A stretch of 64,000 nucleotides of DNA from Haematococcus lacustris (Eukaryota > Chlorophyta > Chlorophyceae > Chlamydomonadales > Haematococcaceae), in the NCBI GenBank assembly GCA_030144725.1, contig JASKMD010000013.1:6337869-6401868 (forward strand). The letters run 5' to 3'. The notes beneath the pieces were generated by a model that searched no databases, was not told the DNA's origin, and worked only from the letters and a program-made list of their open reading frames with translations. Shown here piece by piece: positions 21,939 to 31,391 of the stretch. A program made the position numbers and the translations under genes. How positions within the stretch are numbered: position 1 is the stretch's first letter; every line of letters starts with the position of its first letter.

Positions 21939-24900
21939 CATGATGGGCTCCCCCGTGTTGAAGCTCATCGCGGGGGTGGTCATGTGGGGGTGAAGTTGGA
22001 GGAAGGTTTCGCATTTGCCCGTCCCGACGATGTCCGTCTGCGGGTTAATGGGGTATGTGTGGAAGGTGGCCTTCGAGTGTAGGTTGGTGCACCGGGGTAG
22101 CCAGGTGTGCGGGTCCGGCAGTCCCTGCCGGGTGTGGCTTGGTAGCTTCGTATCGGGCCGCGCGTATCTAGCTTCTTGTATCCTCTTATTCTCCTCTTCA
22201 TAGTCACTGCGTCGCGCCAGGTAGTCCAGGTGTGCCGTGATGAGAGGTGCCGGTTCGAGGGTGGGGCGCCAGTGAACTCGTATAAGGTCCGAGTGCGCTG
22301 ACAGACGCATAGTCGTTTTGAACTCGTTGCTGCCAAACTTGCATATTGGGCACAGCCAGTGGCCTGGTTCTTTGTGTCCCGACAGGAGGGCTTCCTCAAG
22401 GCAGGCTGGGTGGTAGGCCCTCTTGCAGTTGTGGCACATTGGGCTGTCTCCTCTTGGTAGCCAGCATAGCTCACATGTGCATACGTCCTTAGCTTCTTCC
22501 CTACTGATGGTCTCTATGTGTGTGGGTGTATAACCTTCTTTTGCACATAGGTGTAATGCCCACCGTTCTATGACTGTGGGTTTCCAGTGCACCTTGTAGT
22601 AACTTTCCTTATTGATGCCGTCCCATTGCCACCCGTCTATGCTGGTGATGACTTCTTGGTGGTCGTACATGGCCCCGAGTGTGCGCCCTAAGTCCGTGAG
22701 TTTGCACCGGCAGGCTTTATCCACCTTCCAGCTTGAGAGCCCCGGGAGGTCCAGGCCTGGTATTCGCACGATGTCAGCTGGGATTGTGTGGACATGTCTG
22801 CCGTCCTTGTGTCGTTTAGTGCCCGCTTTGGGCCGAGTGGGCTCCGTTGGGTGCGAGGATGTTGCTCGTTGCTCTCGTCTCAGCAGCCGTGAGCTCGCCC
22901 TAATGGCGTCGTGGGCTGCGGGCGCCACTGCTGCCCGCCCCGGCGTTTCCGGTTGTGTAGCATGCATAGCCGCATACGCTTTCATGTCCATATAGCGGTT
23001 TCTGGTGTCTGGCACGGCAGGTGTGGGCGCAAGTTCCGTGAGTCCCGCGGCCCAGGGTGTGATTTTGCGTTGGTCGGGCGGTAGGTTGAGTGATGTGTTG
23101 CGGCTGTCCCGGATGGTGCGCGTTGCGGTCGCGTCAGGGCTTGAGGGTTGGGCCGCCATGGCCGCAAGTTTGTTGAGGGCGATAATGTGTTTCTGCTTGA
23201 CCTTTTTTCCGTACTTCGATGCGAGCATGCTACCTGTGATGATGTGTGTGTTGCCCTCACAACTGAGCTCAGATGCGTGAGTGATGCCTAGGCTTTTGAG
23301 GCAGGTGATGCTGGCACTGACGACATCATGTGCATTAGAGCTGGTGGCTTGCGTGATGAGGCGGCCGAGTGTTTGGCATTCCTCGGGGTATAGGGGTAGT
23401 CCCCCTTCCGTGGCTGACAGCCCGGCTAGAGAGGTATAGACTAGTTGCCGTGCCCTGAGGGTATGGTGGAGGAGGGTGAGCATGCGGTGTCCTTGAGTGT
23501 TGGCCTGGGTATTGAGCCATGTGATTTGTTTGTGCAGCATGCTCCTCGAGATGTGGGCGTGCGTCACATCTGTGGACTGGAGACTGTGTATGAGGGCTGT
23601 CGTGTTGCGAGCGTGATATTCCTGGGCTGTGGAGCTGATGCCCATGCCTAGTTTTTTGGCGTCTTCCCTGACAATGGCGTTGGGCGTTCCCAGGGGGAGT
23701 CTGAGTTTAAGCTTGACGCATTGATTGATGGCCCTGTCGTACAGCTCAAGGTCCCCTGGGGTGCAGGGTACGGCGCAGAAGCTGTAGGCTAGGCTGGGTA
23801 TGATGGCCGTGCGGATGATGTGTATGGCCTGTCTAGCGCTAGCAAAAGAGCGTCTGAGTCTCTCTAGTTTTTGGCGGAGCTGGGTAATCATAGCGGTGTG
23901 TTGTGGTTTCCAGTCCAGCGTCATGGTGATGAGCACCCCCAGGTAGGTGAAGGGTGAGGTCGGGCGGTGGTATGTGACGGGTTTCCCTTGAAGGCTTACG
24001 GTTTGGAGTTGTTGGCGGGCCCGCTTATCCGCTTCGGCCGCGTTGCTGCACATGCCAGTTTCGACCGAGTGATGAAGCGCCGCGGTTGCGAGGGTTTTAC
24101 TGTGTGAGATGATGAGGTGACCCCAGTCCGAGAAAGCCGAGAGTTTGTCCGCTTGACAACGGAGGTTTCGTAGTGTGTTGCAGAGGATTGCTATGTCGTC
24201 GGCATAGTCGATGCTGCTGACGATGGCGCGCTCTCCGCTGTCGGGCGTCGCTGATTTGAATTTGTACCCCCGCGCTCCTACTTGGAGCCAGCGCAGTAGG
24301 GGTTCGATGTAGATGAGGAACAGGAAGGGTGAGAGTGAGTCGCCCTGGATGGTGCCCCGGTCCACGGGTACCGGGTCGGTGGGGCCGAAGGGAGTTCTGA
24401 AGCGCGTTGTAGCGCCCGTGTAGAGGTCCTTCACTGCGTCAGTAGCGTCCGTGGGGAAGCCTAGGTCGTGCATGATCCATAGAAGTTTGTCCTGGCAGGT
24501 GGTGTTGAACGCACTGGTAAAGTCCACCAGGAGCGCGTAGATATCTGCCTTAGCCAGCTTGGCATCCTCAAGGGCCATGACAAGCATCTGTAGCTGTTGT
24601 GTAGTGTTCCTGTGGGAGCGGAACCCAGCTTGGTTCTTGCTGAGCATTCCATTGGCTTCAGCATACTCAGAGAGCGTCTTGGTAATGAGGCTGGTCCACA
24701 GCTTGTAAACGGTGTTGGCTAGGCCCACTGGCCTGTAGGAGTTAAGGTCCGTTTCTTGCCCCTTGTCCTTATAGAGCAGGCATGTGTCGCTGGTTTTCCA
24801 TGTGGTGGGTGTGCAGCCTGTAGCCCACATGATGATGAACAGCTGGTGTATGGTGTCCCTCATCTCCCATGGCAGCATCTTGATGATCTCGTTCTCAATG

Positions 24901-25991
24901 CCGTCTAGTCCTGGGGCTTTGCCCCCCGACAGCCTACTGAGGCATTCCTGGAAGCCTGCCTTGTCCATGATGGCTGTGTGTAGCCAATGTACGTTTTGGC
25001 AGGTGTGCATCGTGAAGGGGTCGTCCGCTTTGGCGCGGGCCCACGGGTAGTTTCTTGTCTGCGTGTTTGTGTAGTGGCCAGTTTTGGGGGTCGGCGGCGC
25101 CAGCTTTTTCTCGTAGGCATCGGTAATTATCCGGTTCAGGTCGGCCGGGGCCGTGCATATCTTGTTGGTGGTGGGGTTGGCTAGCGCCTGCAGGCCTTTG
25201 TGATCGGTGCGGGACGGGCGTAGGATGTATTTGTTCGCTTTCTTAGGCTGGGTGCTTATGAGTTGTTGCATTCTGACACGGGCTTGTGCGATGGCGAGTG
25301 CGGAGTCGTCGTCGTCTAGCTTGTGAATTTGGTCGCGGTAAGAGTTGGTCAGCTGGGCGAGCGCGGCTTGCACGTGATTTTCGGTATCGTCGCCCTGGCG
25401 CGCTTGCACCGCCTCCCTTGTTTCCGCATTTGCCGTATCCGTCTCTGGGATAAGTTCATCGATGGTTGGGTGCACGTTGTTGTGCTTGAAAAGCAACCTA
25501 GCCTTCCGGCTGAGGTCCCTGGTGGTTTTGAGCTTTCTGCCTAGTGCTTGTCTAATCCTACACATGGTTCTGCGTTGGTAGTGCTGGCCTCCCCTGGTTA
25601 GAGTCTTAGTGTTGCATGTCTTCATAGCTGTCGTCCTGCAGGTTTGCAGTAGGTTTGTGAGCATGGTAGCTGCGGTGTCTATAGCTTCCCTGGCTGGAAG
25701 GCCTGCCACCAGCGTTAGGCGCTGTGGTTGTTTGGGGTTGGCCTTGTCAATTGTGGTCAGGAAGTGGATAGCATCAGTGTACATGGGAGCAAGGTATGTT
25801 GTCAGGTGTGCGTGCAGTTGTGGGGCACCTGAGCTGGGTTGTTGCACTGCCAGGCGGTAGGCTTCCCTGTCCTTATTGGTAATGGGGGTGGCGAGGATGG
25901 TGTGGTTGTGCTTCTGAGGTTTTTGTGGGGCTGCCAGGTCTATGCCCAGTCGGGCTGTACTCAGTGTGGCGGTGAGTGGCCTATGGTCACT
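21939..25991 (-). pseudogene. Retrotransposon ORF2, N-terminal part: endonuclease end, reverse transcriptase, PHD finger
   Basis: The frame opens with SDHRPL at 25991, the final catalytic motif of exonuclease/endonuclease/phosphatase domains, whose body is encoded one frame away in 25961-31276. Reverse transcriptase follows: LNSYRPVGLANTVYKLW, NQAGFRSHRNTTQQLQM, LLVDFTSAFNT, GTIQGDSLSPFLFLIYIEPL and the catalytic IDYADDIAIL (YADD codons 24206-24195). A PHD-type C4-H-C3 finger follows at about 22340-22490 (CTCELC...CHNCKRAYHPAC...WLCPIC). The frame ends at 21939, where the foldback element starts; the run-on in the element adds a few residues and a stop at 21915. The presumed role is target-primed reverse transcription, with the PHD finger possibly reading chromatin. 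Confidence 0.9.
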
Positions 25992-28900
25992 GAGATATGT
26001 GTGTCAACGTGCGTGCGGTGCTCAGGGCCGTGTCTTGCGTCGCGCGTCAGAATGGCGTCGATGCGGCTGTTGCAGTGCGGTTGTTGGTAGGTCCAGGCCC
26101 GGTCGCCGGAGTCAGCTTCGGACAGGCGCATCTCTGTGGCGAACTCCCTTATCATGTTGTCTTGTGTGTACTCGGTGTGTTCGGAGCGATCCTCTGTTTT
26201 CATCGTGGCGTTGATGTCTCCCGCCAGGATGAGTGAGCCGGGCAGGTGTCCGGTGGCTGCTCGTATGTGTTCTTGCATCTTTCTCCTTAGTGGGATCGCG
26301 TCGTCGTTGTTCCCCGAGGGCCAGTACGTGGCGACGAGTGTGAGCTCTTCGCTGTGCCGTTGGCGGAGGCTCAGGATGACGCAGCGGGTGTTTACATCCG
26401 CATCCGTGCACGGTTGTATCATGGTAGCTTGCATCTGGATGGCTAGATCATGTCTGATGCCAATGAGGACTTCGCTGTGGCCTTGGTGGCGGTGGACAGT
26501 ATAGTTGGGCATAACCCTCTTCAGCCAGCCAGAGCTAGGGTTGTTGCTCCTGGGTTGGGTCATGGTTTCAGTAAGGATCAGGATGTCCGGGCTTTGGCTG
26601 TGCACAAGGTTAAGAACTTCGTTTCTAGATCTGTGTAGGCCTCTGACGTTGAAGGTTGTGAGGGTGATGTGTTGCCGGTTGAGGGTGGGTGGCGGTGGGG
26701 GGCTGTGATGTTGGTTCGTACCAAGGTTGATGTGAAGGTTGAGGGTTTGAGTGTGTGTGTCGTTACCGTGTCTCTTGGTGACTCGAACGCGCTTTTTGGC
26801 AGCGTCGGTGGCGTTGTCGAGGGGCGCAGTGGGTCGATGAATACGTGGCGTTGTTCGCGGGCGAAGAGTGACCGTGGGTGTGTCCCGGCGCTGTCGCAAC
26901 CGGGTAGGCTCATCGTGTGGGGGGATGCCCTCTGCTGTCGCCCTGCGCTTGCTATCGGTTGTGCAGCTGGTCTCGGCGTTAGTGGTGGTCACGTGCAAGG
27001 GGCCACGGGTCTCTCCTGCCTCTGTGTGGTCTGTGGTAAGATCTATCGGGTCCAGGTGATCTTGGAAGTGTGCTGCTAGCGCTGATGGGGTGGTGGCCTC
27101 CAGTGGGTCTGCTATCCAGATCTCCCTCCTAATGAATCTTGTGTGTCTCACGTCGCCTGTGCAGATAGTGAGGATGTTCCCTTGGAGGCTGTTCCAGTCG
27201 TCAGGTGTAGAGAGTGGTTTAGGCACCCGGTTGAATGAGTCCAGTTGGTGCCAACCATGTGGTGTGTGCTTAATGGCAGTAGCGTGTTGGTGTGATAGTA
27301 GGATGACGGCCTCAGTGTGTGTTGCACCGGTGCTTGTTATAGCGTTAGTGATCGTCTGGGGGGTGATACTCTGGGTGGGTAGGTAGGTTGAGGCTGGATG
27401 CAGGTACATGTGCATCTCATGGTGTTTGCGATGGAGGTAGTGATTCAGTGTGTCAGATGAGAACTTGCCTTTCGCATGGTAGATATGGTCGGTTTTGAGG
27501 GTTTGGATTGTGTGTCCTGCAGCTCGTGCTTCTTGTGCTAAGTGTTGTAGGTGCTCTGCTAGCTGCTTGCAGTGGCTGATGACTGCGTGGTAGTCGATGC
27601 ATTTTTTCCCCATGGCCATGTTGAAAGCATGTACTAGGCAGCACTCTTCGTATTGCCTTTCCATGTAGCTGGGGTCTAGGTTACGGGCCGTTACTGTGGG
27701 GTGAGCGGGGTCGACTGCTGTGGCGTTGTGACCGTGTCCTGTTTGTTCTACATGGCTGATGATGTGATGGATGTCCTTTTCAGCGCACATGCGCATCTGC
27801 TCCCGTGAGCGGGTGTTGGGCGTGATGACAAAGAGTTGATGCATAGTCCGCATAGTTGCAGTAGGGATGTGAGAGAGGGGCGTCGGTGTTGTTTCCATGG
27901 AGTCCAGTAGGTTCCATGCGCCGTCAATGCACTTCATGGCCATGCTGTGGCCTGGCTTTTTGCACAAAAATGTGTGCGTACCGTATTGGCCGGCGAGGTT
28001 TCCCAGGTTGTCAGCAGACCAGTCACTGGGTTGGTTGAGTTGGGCAATGCTCTGAACTGCTAGGCCGTAGTGGATACGTAAGTACATCTCAATGACTTCG
28101 TCGGAATAGCCGTCAACACCTCTTGCCATTAACCATGCGCCGCGCTCAAACTGATCAGTAAACTGAAGGAGCCTGTTCTCGTAAAATATGTCTATGTCTT
28201 GCATGGTGACCCATTCATGTCCCGCTGCATTGTTCAAGGAATAAACCTGGCACGCGGAGCTATGTCTGGCCTGCATGTAGTGCTCGTTGGTTGGGCCGGG
28301 GTTCACTTCAACATCCCCAGCGGCGAGCAGTAGCCAGGCCATGTAAATGAGGGCAATAGTGGAGTAAACTGTGGTGATGACGCCCAACCACTGTGTAGCC
28401 GTAGCCAGCAAGCTAGAGGGTAGCATGGTATTGTGCACACCCTGCTTGCTAGTGATGCATATCTTATAGATAGTGTATCGATGCAACGTTGTGTTGTAGA
28501 GGTGGACGATAAGGGAGGCCCTTGGCCCACTATGGGTGAAGTGTCCATGTGTAGTCCAATTGTCCATGCACACAGAGAGACAAAGTAGAGCGTTGTGCCG
28601 TGGGGCGCTGCCATCCAGGTATGGGCAGAGGGGGAGGGCTGACATAACGATGACACCCTTCCACCTACGCACTCTCTTGATATGTTTGAGCAAGCACGCT
28701 TTGGATTGGGAGGGGGTGGTAACCTGGGTGCGTTGGGAAGGGGTACGGAGATGGAGCCCGAGCATGCTAAAGAGAGCTATGGTAATGTGAATGAGATACG
28801 TCTTGCCCCCCACCCCTTTGTTCATATCAAGAGGCAACACGTCAACATATGAGTCATGTATGGGTGGTCCATGGGGTATCGGCCTGCCATGTAGCTGTTC

Positions 28901-31276
28901 ACACGGCTGCTCATCCTCCGCTCCATTGGTGTGGGCATGGGGGTACCTGGAGCATGGCAGCGGGTCAGCATGTGGTGTATACTTGGCTGGTCCTGGCAGC
29001 ATGCTGAGCTGATCACAAGGCTGCTCCTGGGCGCCATGTCTTGTGCCGGCCTGCATGTCAACATGAGTGGTTGGCATCCCTGTAGCGGCTGGCTGGTCAT
29101 GCAAGGCTGTAGCAAGCAGGGCTGGCAGGTGGTGGTAAGGCTGAGCGCCATGTCTTGTGCCGGCTTGCATGTCAACATGAGTGGTTGGCATCCCTGTAGC
29201 GGCTGGCTGGTCATGCAAGGCTGTAGCAAGCAGGGCTGGCAGGTGGTGGTAAGGCTGAGCGCCATGTCTTGTGCCGGCCTGCATGTCAACATGAGTGGTT
29301 GGCATCACTGTAGCGGCTGGCTGGTCATGCAAGGCTGTAGCAAGCAGGGCTGGCAGGTGGTGGTAAGGCTGAGCGCCATGTCTTGTGCCGGCTTGCATGT
29401 CAACATGAGTGGTTGGCATCACTGTAGCGGCTGGCTGGTCATGCAAGGCTGTAGCAAGCAGGGCTGGCAGGTGGTGGTAAGGCTGAGCGCCATGTCTTGT
29501 GCCGGCCTGCATGTCAACATGAGTGGATGGCATCCCTGTAGCGGCTGGCTGGTCATGCAAGGCTGTAGCAAGCAGGGCTGGCAGGTGGTGGTAAGGCTGA
29601 GCTCCATGTCTTGTGCCGGCCTGCATGTCAACATGAGTGGATGGCATCCCTGTAGCGGCTGGCTGGTCATGCAAGGCTGTAGCAAGCAGGGCTGGCAGGT
29701 GGTGGTAAGGCTGAGCGCCATGTCTTGTGCCGGCCTGCATGTCAACATGAGTGGTTGGCATCACTGTAGCGGCTGGCTGGTCATGCAAGGCTGTAGCAAG
29801 CAGGGCTGGCAGGTGGTGGTAAGACTGAGCGCCATGTCTTGTGCCGGCCTGCATGTCAACATGAGTGGTTGGCATCCCTGTAGCGGCTGGCTGGTCATGC
29901 AAGGCTGTAGCAAGCAGGGCTGGCAGGTGGTGGTAAGGCTGAGCGCCATGTCTTGTGCCGGCTTGCATGTCAACATGAGTGGTTGGCATCCCTGTAGCGG
30001 CTGGCTGGTCATGCAAGGCTGTAGCAAGCAGGGCTGGCAGGTGGTGGTAAGGCTGAGCGCCATGTCTTGTGCCGGCCTGCATGTCAACATGAGTGGTTGG
30101 CATCACTGTAGCGGCTGGCTGGTCATGCAAGGCTGTAGCAAGCAGGGCTGGCAGGTGGTGGTAAGGCTGAGCGCCATGTCTTGTGCCGGCTTGCATGTCA
30201 ACATGAGTGGTTGGCATCACTGTAGCGGCTGGCTGGTCATGCAAGGCTGTAGCAAGCAGGGCTGGCAGGTGGTGGTAAGGCTGAGCGCCATGTCTTGTGC
30301 CGGCCTGCATGTCAACATGAGTGGATGGCATCCCTGTAGCGGCTGGCTGGTCATGCAAGGCTGTAGCAAGCAGGGCTGGCAGGTGGTGGTAAGGCTGAGC
30401 GCCATGTCTTGTGCCGGCCTGCATGTCAACATGAGTGGTTGGCATCACTGTAGCGGCTGGCTGGTCATGCAAGGCTGTAGCAAGCAGGGCTGGCAGGTGG
30501 TGGTAAGACTGAGCGCCATGTCTTGTGCCGGCCTGCATGTCAACATGAGTGGTTGGCATCACTGTAGCGGCTGGCTGGTCATGCAAGGCTGTAGCAAGCA
30601 GGGCTGGCAGGTGGTGGTAAGGCTGAGCGCCATGTCTTGCGCCGGCCTGCATGTCAACATGAGTGGTTGGCATCTCTGTAGCAGCTGGCTGGTCATGCAA
30701 GGCTGTATCAGTCAGGGCCACCGGGTGGTGGTAAGACTGAGCGCCATGTCTTGTACAGGCCTGCAAGCAACGGTATGTGTTCATTTGCCCTGGTTGTGTA
30801 TCCTTCAATCGTGCCTTCACAGGAGGCCTTTGTTTGAGTGGGGGAACATAGATGTTGAGAATAGCATCTGAGATGGGGTTGCATGTTGGCAGCGAAACAT
30901 TAGTGGTTGCAGTCCGATGGTGGAGGGCATAGCACTGCTTGTTCAAGAACCTGGGCAGAGCACTGCTTGCATTCGCGGGCATTTGCCCTGGGGACGAGAT
31001 AAGGCTAGGCTGGGTGTACCAGCTTTCGCGCAGACTTGGGCCTGTGCCCGGAGCCAACCTGTCTGCACGGTCACCGATTGTGGTGCCTTCTGAGTGGATT
31101 GACAAGCGGCTGGGGGTGGCTTTGGTAGGCCAACCCCCGAGCGCGCCCCAACTCCACCCAGTACAGAACAGGGTCAAGACAGCAAATAGGAGGAACAACG
31201 CAGGCCGTCGTCTACCTGCTGCGCCTCCCATCGCCTCGTCTTGACCTCGCTCAGGGTCGGACGAAACCTCGCTCAT
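25961..31276 (-). CDS. Retrotransposon ORF1: 38-residue repeats, 2A motif, two protease-like modules, AP-like endonuclease
   Basis: Long open frame of 1,771 codons from ATG at 31276. Order: N-terminal hydrophobic segment (LFLLFAVLTLFCTGWSW); about 15 tandem 38-residue repeats (HVDMQAGTRHGAQ...HHLPALLATALHDQPAAT); a hydrophobic stretch ending LLLAAGDVEVNPGP, a canonical 2A ribosome-skipping motif (residues 988-995); a first Cys-His-Asp set (C1009 in CQVYSLNNAAGH, H1110 in GHSMAMK, D1125 in WNLLDS); a second set with the same spacing style (C1213 in CCLVHAFNMAMG, H1331 in HQHATAIK, D1346 in WHQLDS); then an AP-like endonuclease starting TLTTFNVRGLHRSRNEV with LILTET, LAGDINATM and SRIDAIL. The frame stops just as the SDH motif should come; SDHRPL is in the next frame at 25991. 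The protease identity is inferred from the C/H/D pattern only. The 2A would release the repeat region from the enzyme part during translation. Confidence 0.85.
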   Translation of the reverse strand: MSEVSSDPERGQDEAMGGAAGRRRPALFLLFAVLTLFCTGWSWGALGGWPTKATPSRLSIHSEGTTIGDRADRLAPGTGPSLRESWYTQPSLISSPGQMPANASSALPRFLNKQCYALHHRTATTNVSLPTCNPISDAILNIYVPPLKQRPPVKARLKDTQPGQMNTYRCLQACTRHGAQSYHHPVALTDTALHDQPAATEMPTTHVDMQAGARHGAQPYHHLPALLATALHDQPAATVMPTTHVDMQAGTRHGAQSYHHLPALLATALHDQPAATVMPTTHVDMQAGTRHGAQPYHHLPALLATALHDQPAATGMPSTHVDMQAGTRHGAQPYHHLPALLATALHDQPAATVMPTTHVDMQAGTRHGAQPYHHLPALLATALHDQPAATVMPTTHVDMQAGTRHGAQPYHHLPALLATALHDQPAATGMPTTHVDMQAGTRHGAQPYHHLPALLATALHDQPAATGMPTTHVDMQAGTRHGAQSYHHLPALLATALHDQPAATVMPTTHVDMQAGTRHGAQPYHHLPALLATALHDQPAATGMPSTHVDMQAGTRHGAQPYHHLPALLATALHDQPAATGMPSTHVDMQAGTRHGAQPYHHLPALLATALHDQPAATVMPTTHVDMQAGTRHGAQPYHHLPALLATALHDQPAATVMPTTHVDMQAGTRHGAQPYHHLPALLATALHDQPAATGMPTTHVDMQAGTRHGAQPYHHLPALLATALHDQPAATGMPTTHVDMQAGTRHGAQEQPCDQLSMLPGPAKYTPHADPLPCSRYPHAHTNGAEDEQPCEQLHGRPIPHGPPIHDSYVDVLPLDMNKGVGGKTYLIHITIALFSMLGLHLRTPSQRTQVTTPSQSKACLLKHIKRVRRWKGVIVMSALPLCPYLDGSAPRHNALLCLSVCMDNWTTHGHFTHSGPRASLIVHLYNTTLHRYTIYKICITSKQGVHNTMLPSSLLATATQWLGVITTVYSTIALIYMAWLLLAAGDVEVNPGPTNEHYMQARHSSACQVYSLNNAAGHEWVTMQDIDIFYENRLLQFTDQFERGAWLMARGVDGYSDEVIEMYLRIHYGLAVQSIAQLNQPSDWSADNLGNLAGQYGTHTFLCKKPGHSMAMKCIDGAWNLLDSMETTPTPLSHIPTATMRTMHQLFVITPNTRSREQMRMCAEKDIHHIISHVEQTGHGHNATAVDPAHPTVTARNLDPSYMERQYEECCLVHAFNMAMGKKCIDYHAVISHCKQLAEHLQHLAQEARAAGHTIQTLKTDHIYHAKGKFSSDTLNHYLHRKHHEMHMYLHPASTYLPTQSITPQTITNAITSTGATHTEAVILLSHQHATAIKHTPHGWHQLDSFNRVPKPLSTPDDWNSLQGNILTICTGDVRHTRFIRREIWIADPLEATTPSALAAHFQDHLDPIDLTTDHTEAGETRGPLHVTTTNAETSCTTDSKRRATAEGIPPHDEPTRLRQRRDTPTVTLRPRTTPRIHRPTAPLDNATDAAKKRVRVTKRHGNDTHTQTLNLHINLGTNQHHSPPPPPTLNRQHITLTTFNVRGLHRSRNEVLNLVHSQSPDILILTETMTQPRSNNPSSGWLKRVMPNYTVHRHQGHSEVLIGIRHDLAIQMQATMIQPCTDADVNTRCVILSLRQRHSEELTLVATYWPSGNNDDAIPLRRKMQEHIRAATGHLPGSLILAGDINATMKTEDRSEHTEYTQDNMIREFATEMRLSEADSGDRAWTYQQPHCNSRIDAILTRDARHGPEHRTHVDTHISVTIGHSPPH
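28292..28318 (-). other. 2A ribosome-skipping motif (GDVEVNPGP)
   Basis: Nine codons read G-D-V-E-V-N-P-G-P, matching D-(V/I)-E-x-N-P-G-P, preceded by the hydrophobic LLLAA segment usual for 2A. Skipping would occur between the last Gly and Pro. 2A motifs are established in some non-LTR elements of trypanosomes and animals. Confidence 0.85.
29031..30763 (-). repeat. Coding tandem repeat, 114 bp x about 15
   Basis: In-frame 114-bp units inside retrotransposon ORF1. Units differ by only a few substitutions (Thr/Ser, Val/Gly, Pro/Ser at fixed positions), so they were homogenised recently. The edge units on both sides are more diverged. The opposite strand also stays open (LHVNMSGWH repeats), which is an artefact. 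Confidence 0.95.
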
Positions 31277-31378
31277 TCTGCTCCTTTTCGGACGCCGCAC
31301 CGGGTCCTGCTGCCCGTTTAAGCTGCCGTCGTTACTAGGAAGCGTAGTCGTGAGTTGAAGTTACGGTCCGAAAAAAGT

Positions 31379-31391
31379 GCCTCCTCCAACT
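31379..31391. repeat. Target-site duplication, right copy
   Basis: GCCTCCTCCAACT, identical to 15317-15329, at the 5' end of the retrotransposon. It falls inside the nuclease gene, in the codons for LEEA. Confidence 0.9.

Larger units (their letters stand above)
15330..31378 (-). mobile_element. Dualen/RandI-type non-LTR retrotransposon, with an internal insertion
   Basis: It runs on the minus strand from its 5' end next to the right duplication (31379) to its 3' end, a run of about ten CTT units (15330-15360, AAG on plus), next to the left duplication. Removing the 4,183-bp foldback element and one TGG leaves about 11.9 kb. Coding order: N-terminal repeat array, 2A motif, two protease-like modules and AP-like endonuclease (25961-31276); end of the endonuclease, reverse transcriptase and PHD finger (21939-25991); RNase H, a C-x2-C-x8-H-x4-C zinc motif and a PD-(D/E)XK-like nuclease (15455-17749). 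Having both an AP-like endonuclease before the RT and a restriction-like nuclease after it is the mark of the Dualen (RandI) clade described from Chlamydomonas. The copy is dead through one frameshift and the internal insertion, but otherwise well preserved. Confidence 0.88.

Noticed and set aside
29031..30763. CRISPR-like array
   Set aside because: Units are contiguous 114-bp tandem repeats without spacers and encode a repeated protein segment in a eukaryotic element.
28931..30871. 646-residue plus-strand ORF with LHVNMSGWH repeats
   Set aside because: Antisense shadow of the 114-bp coding repeats in the retrotransposon ORF1, whose frame carries the recognisable domains.
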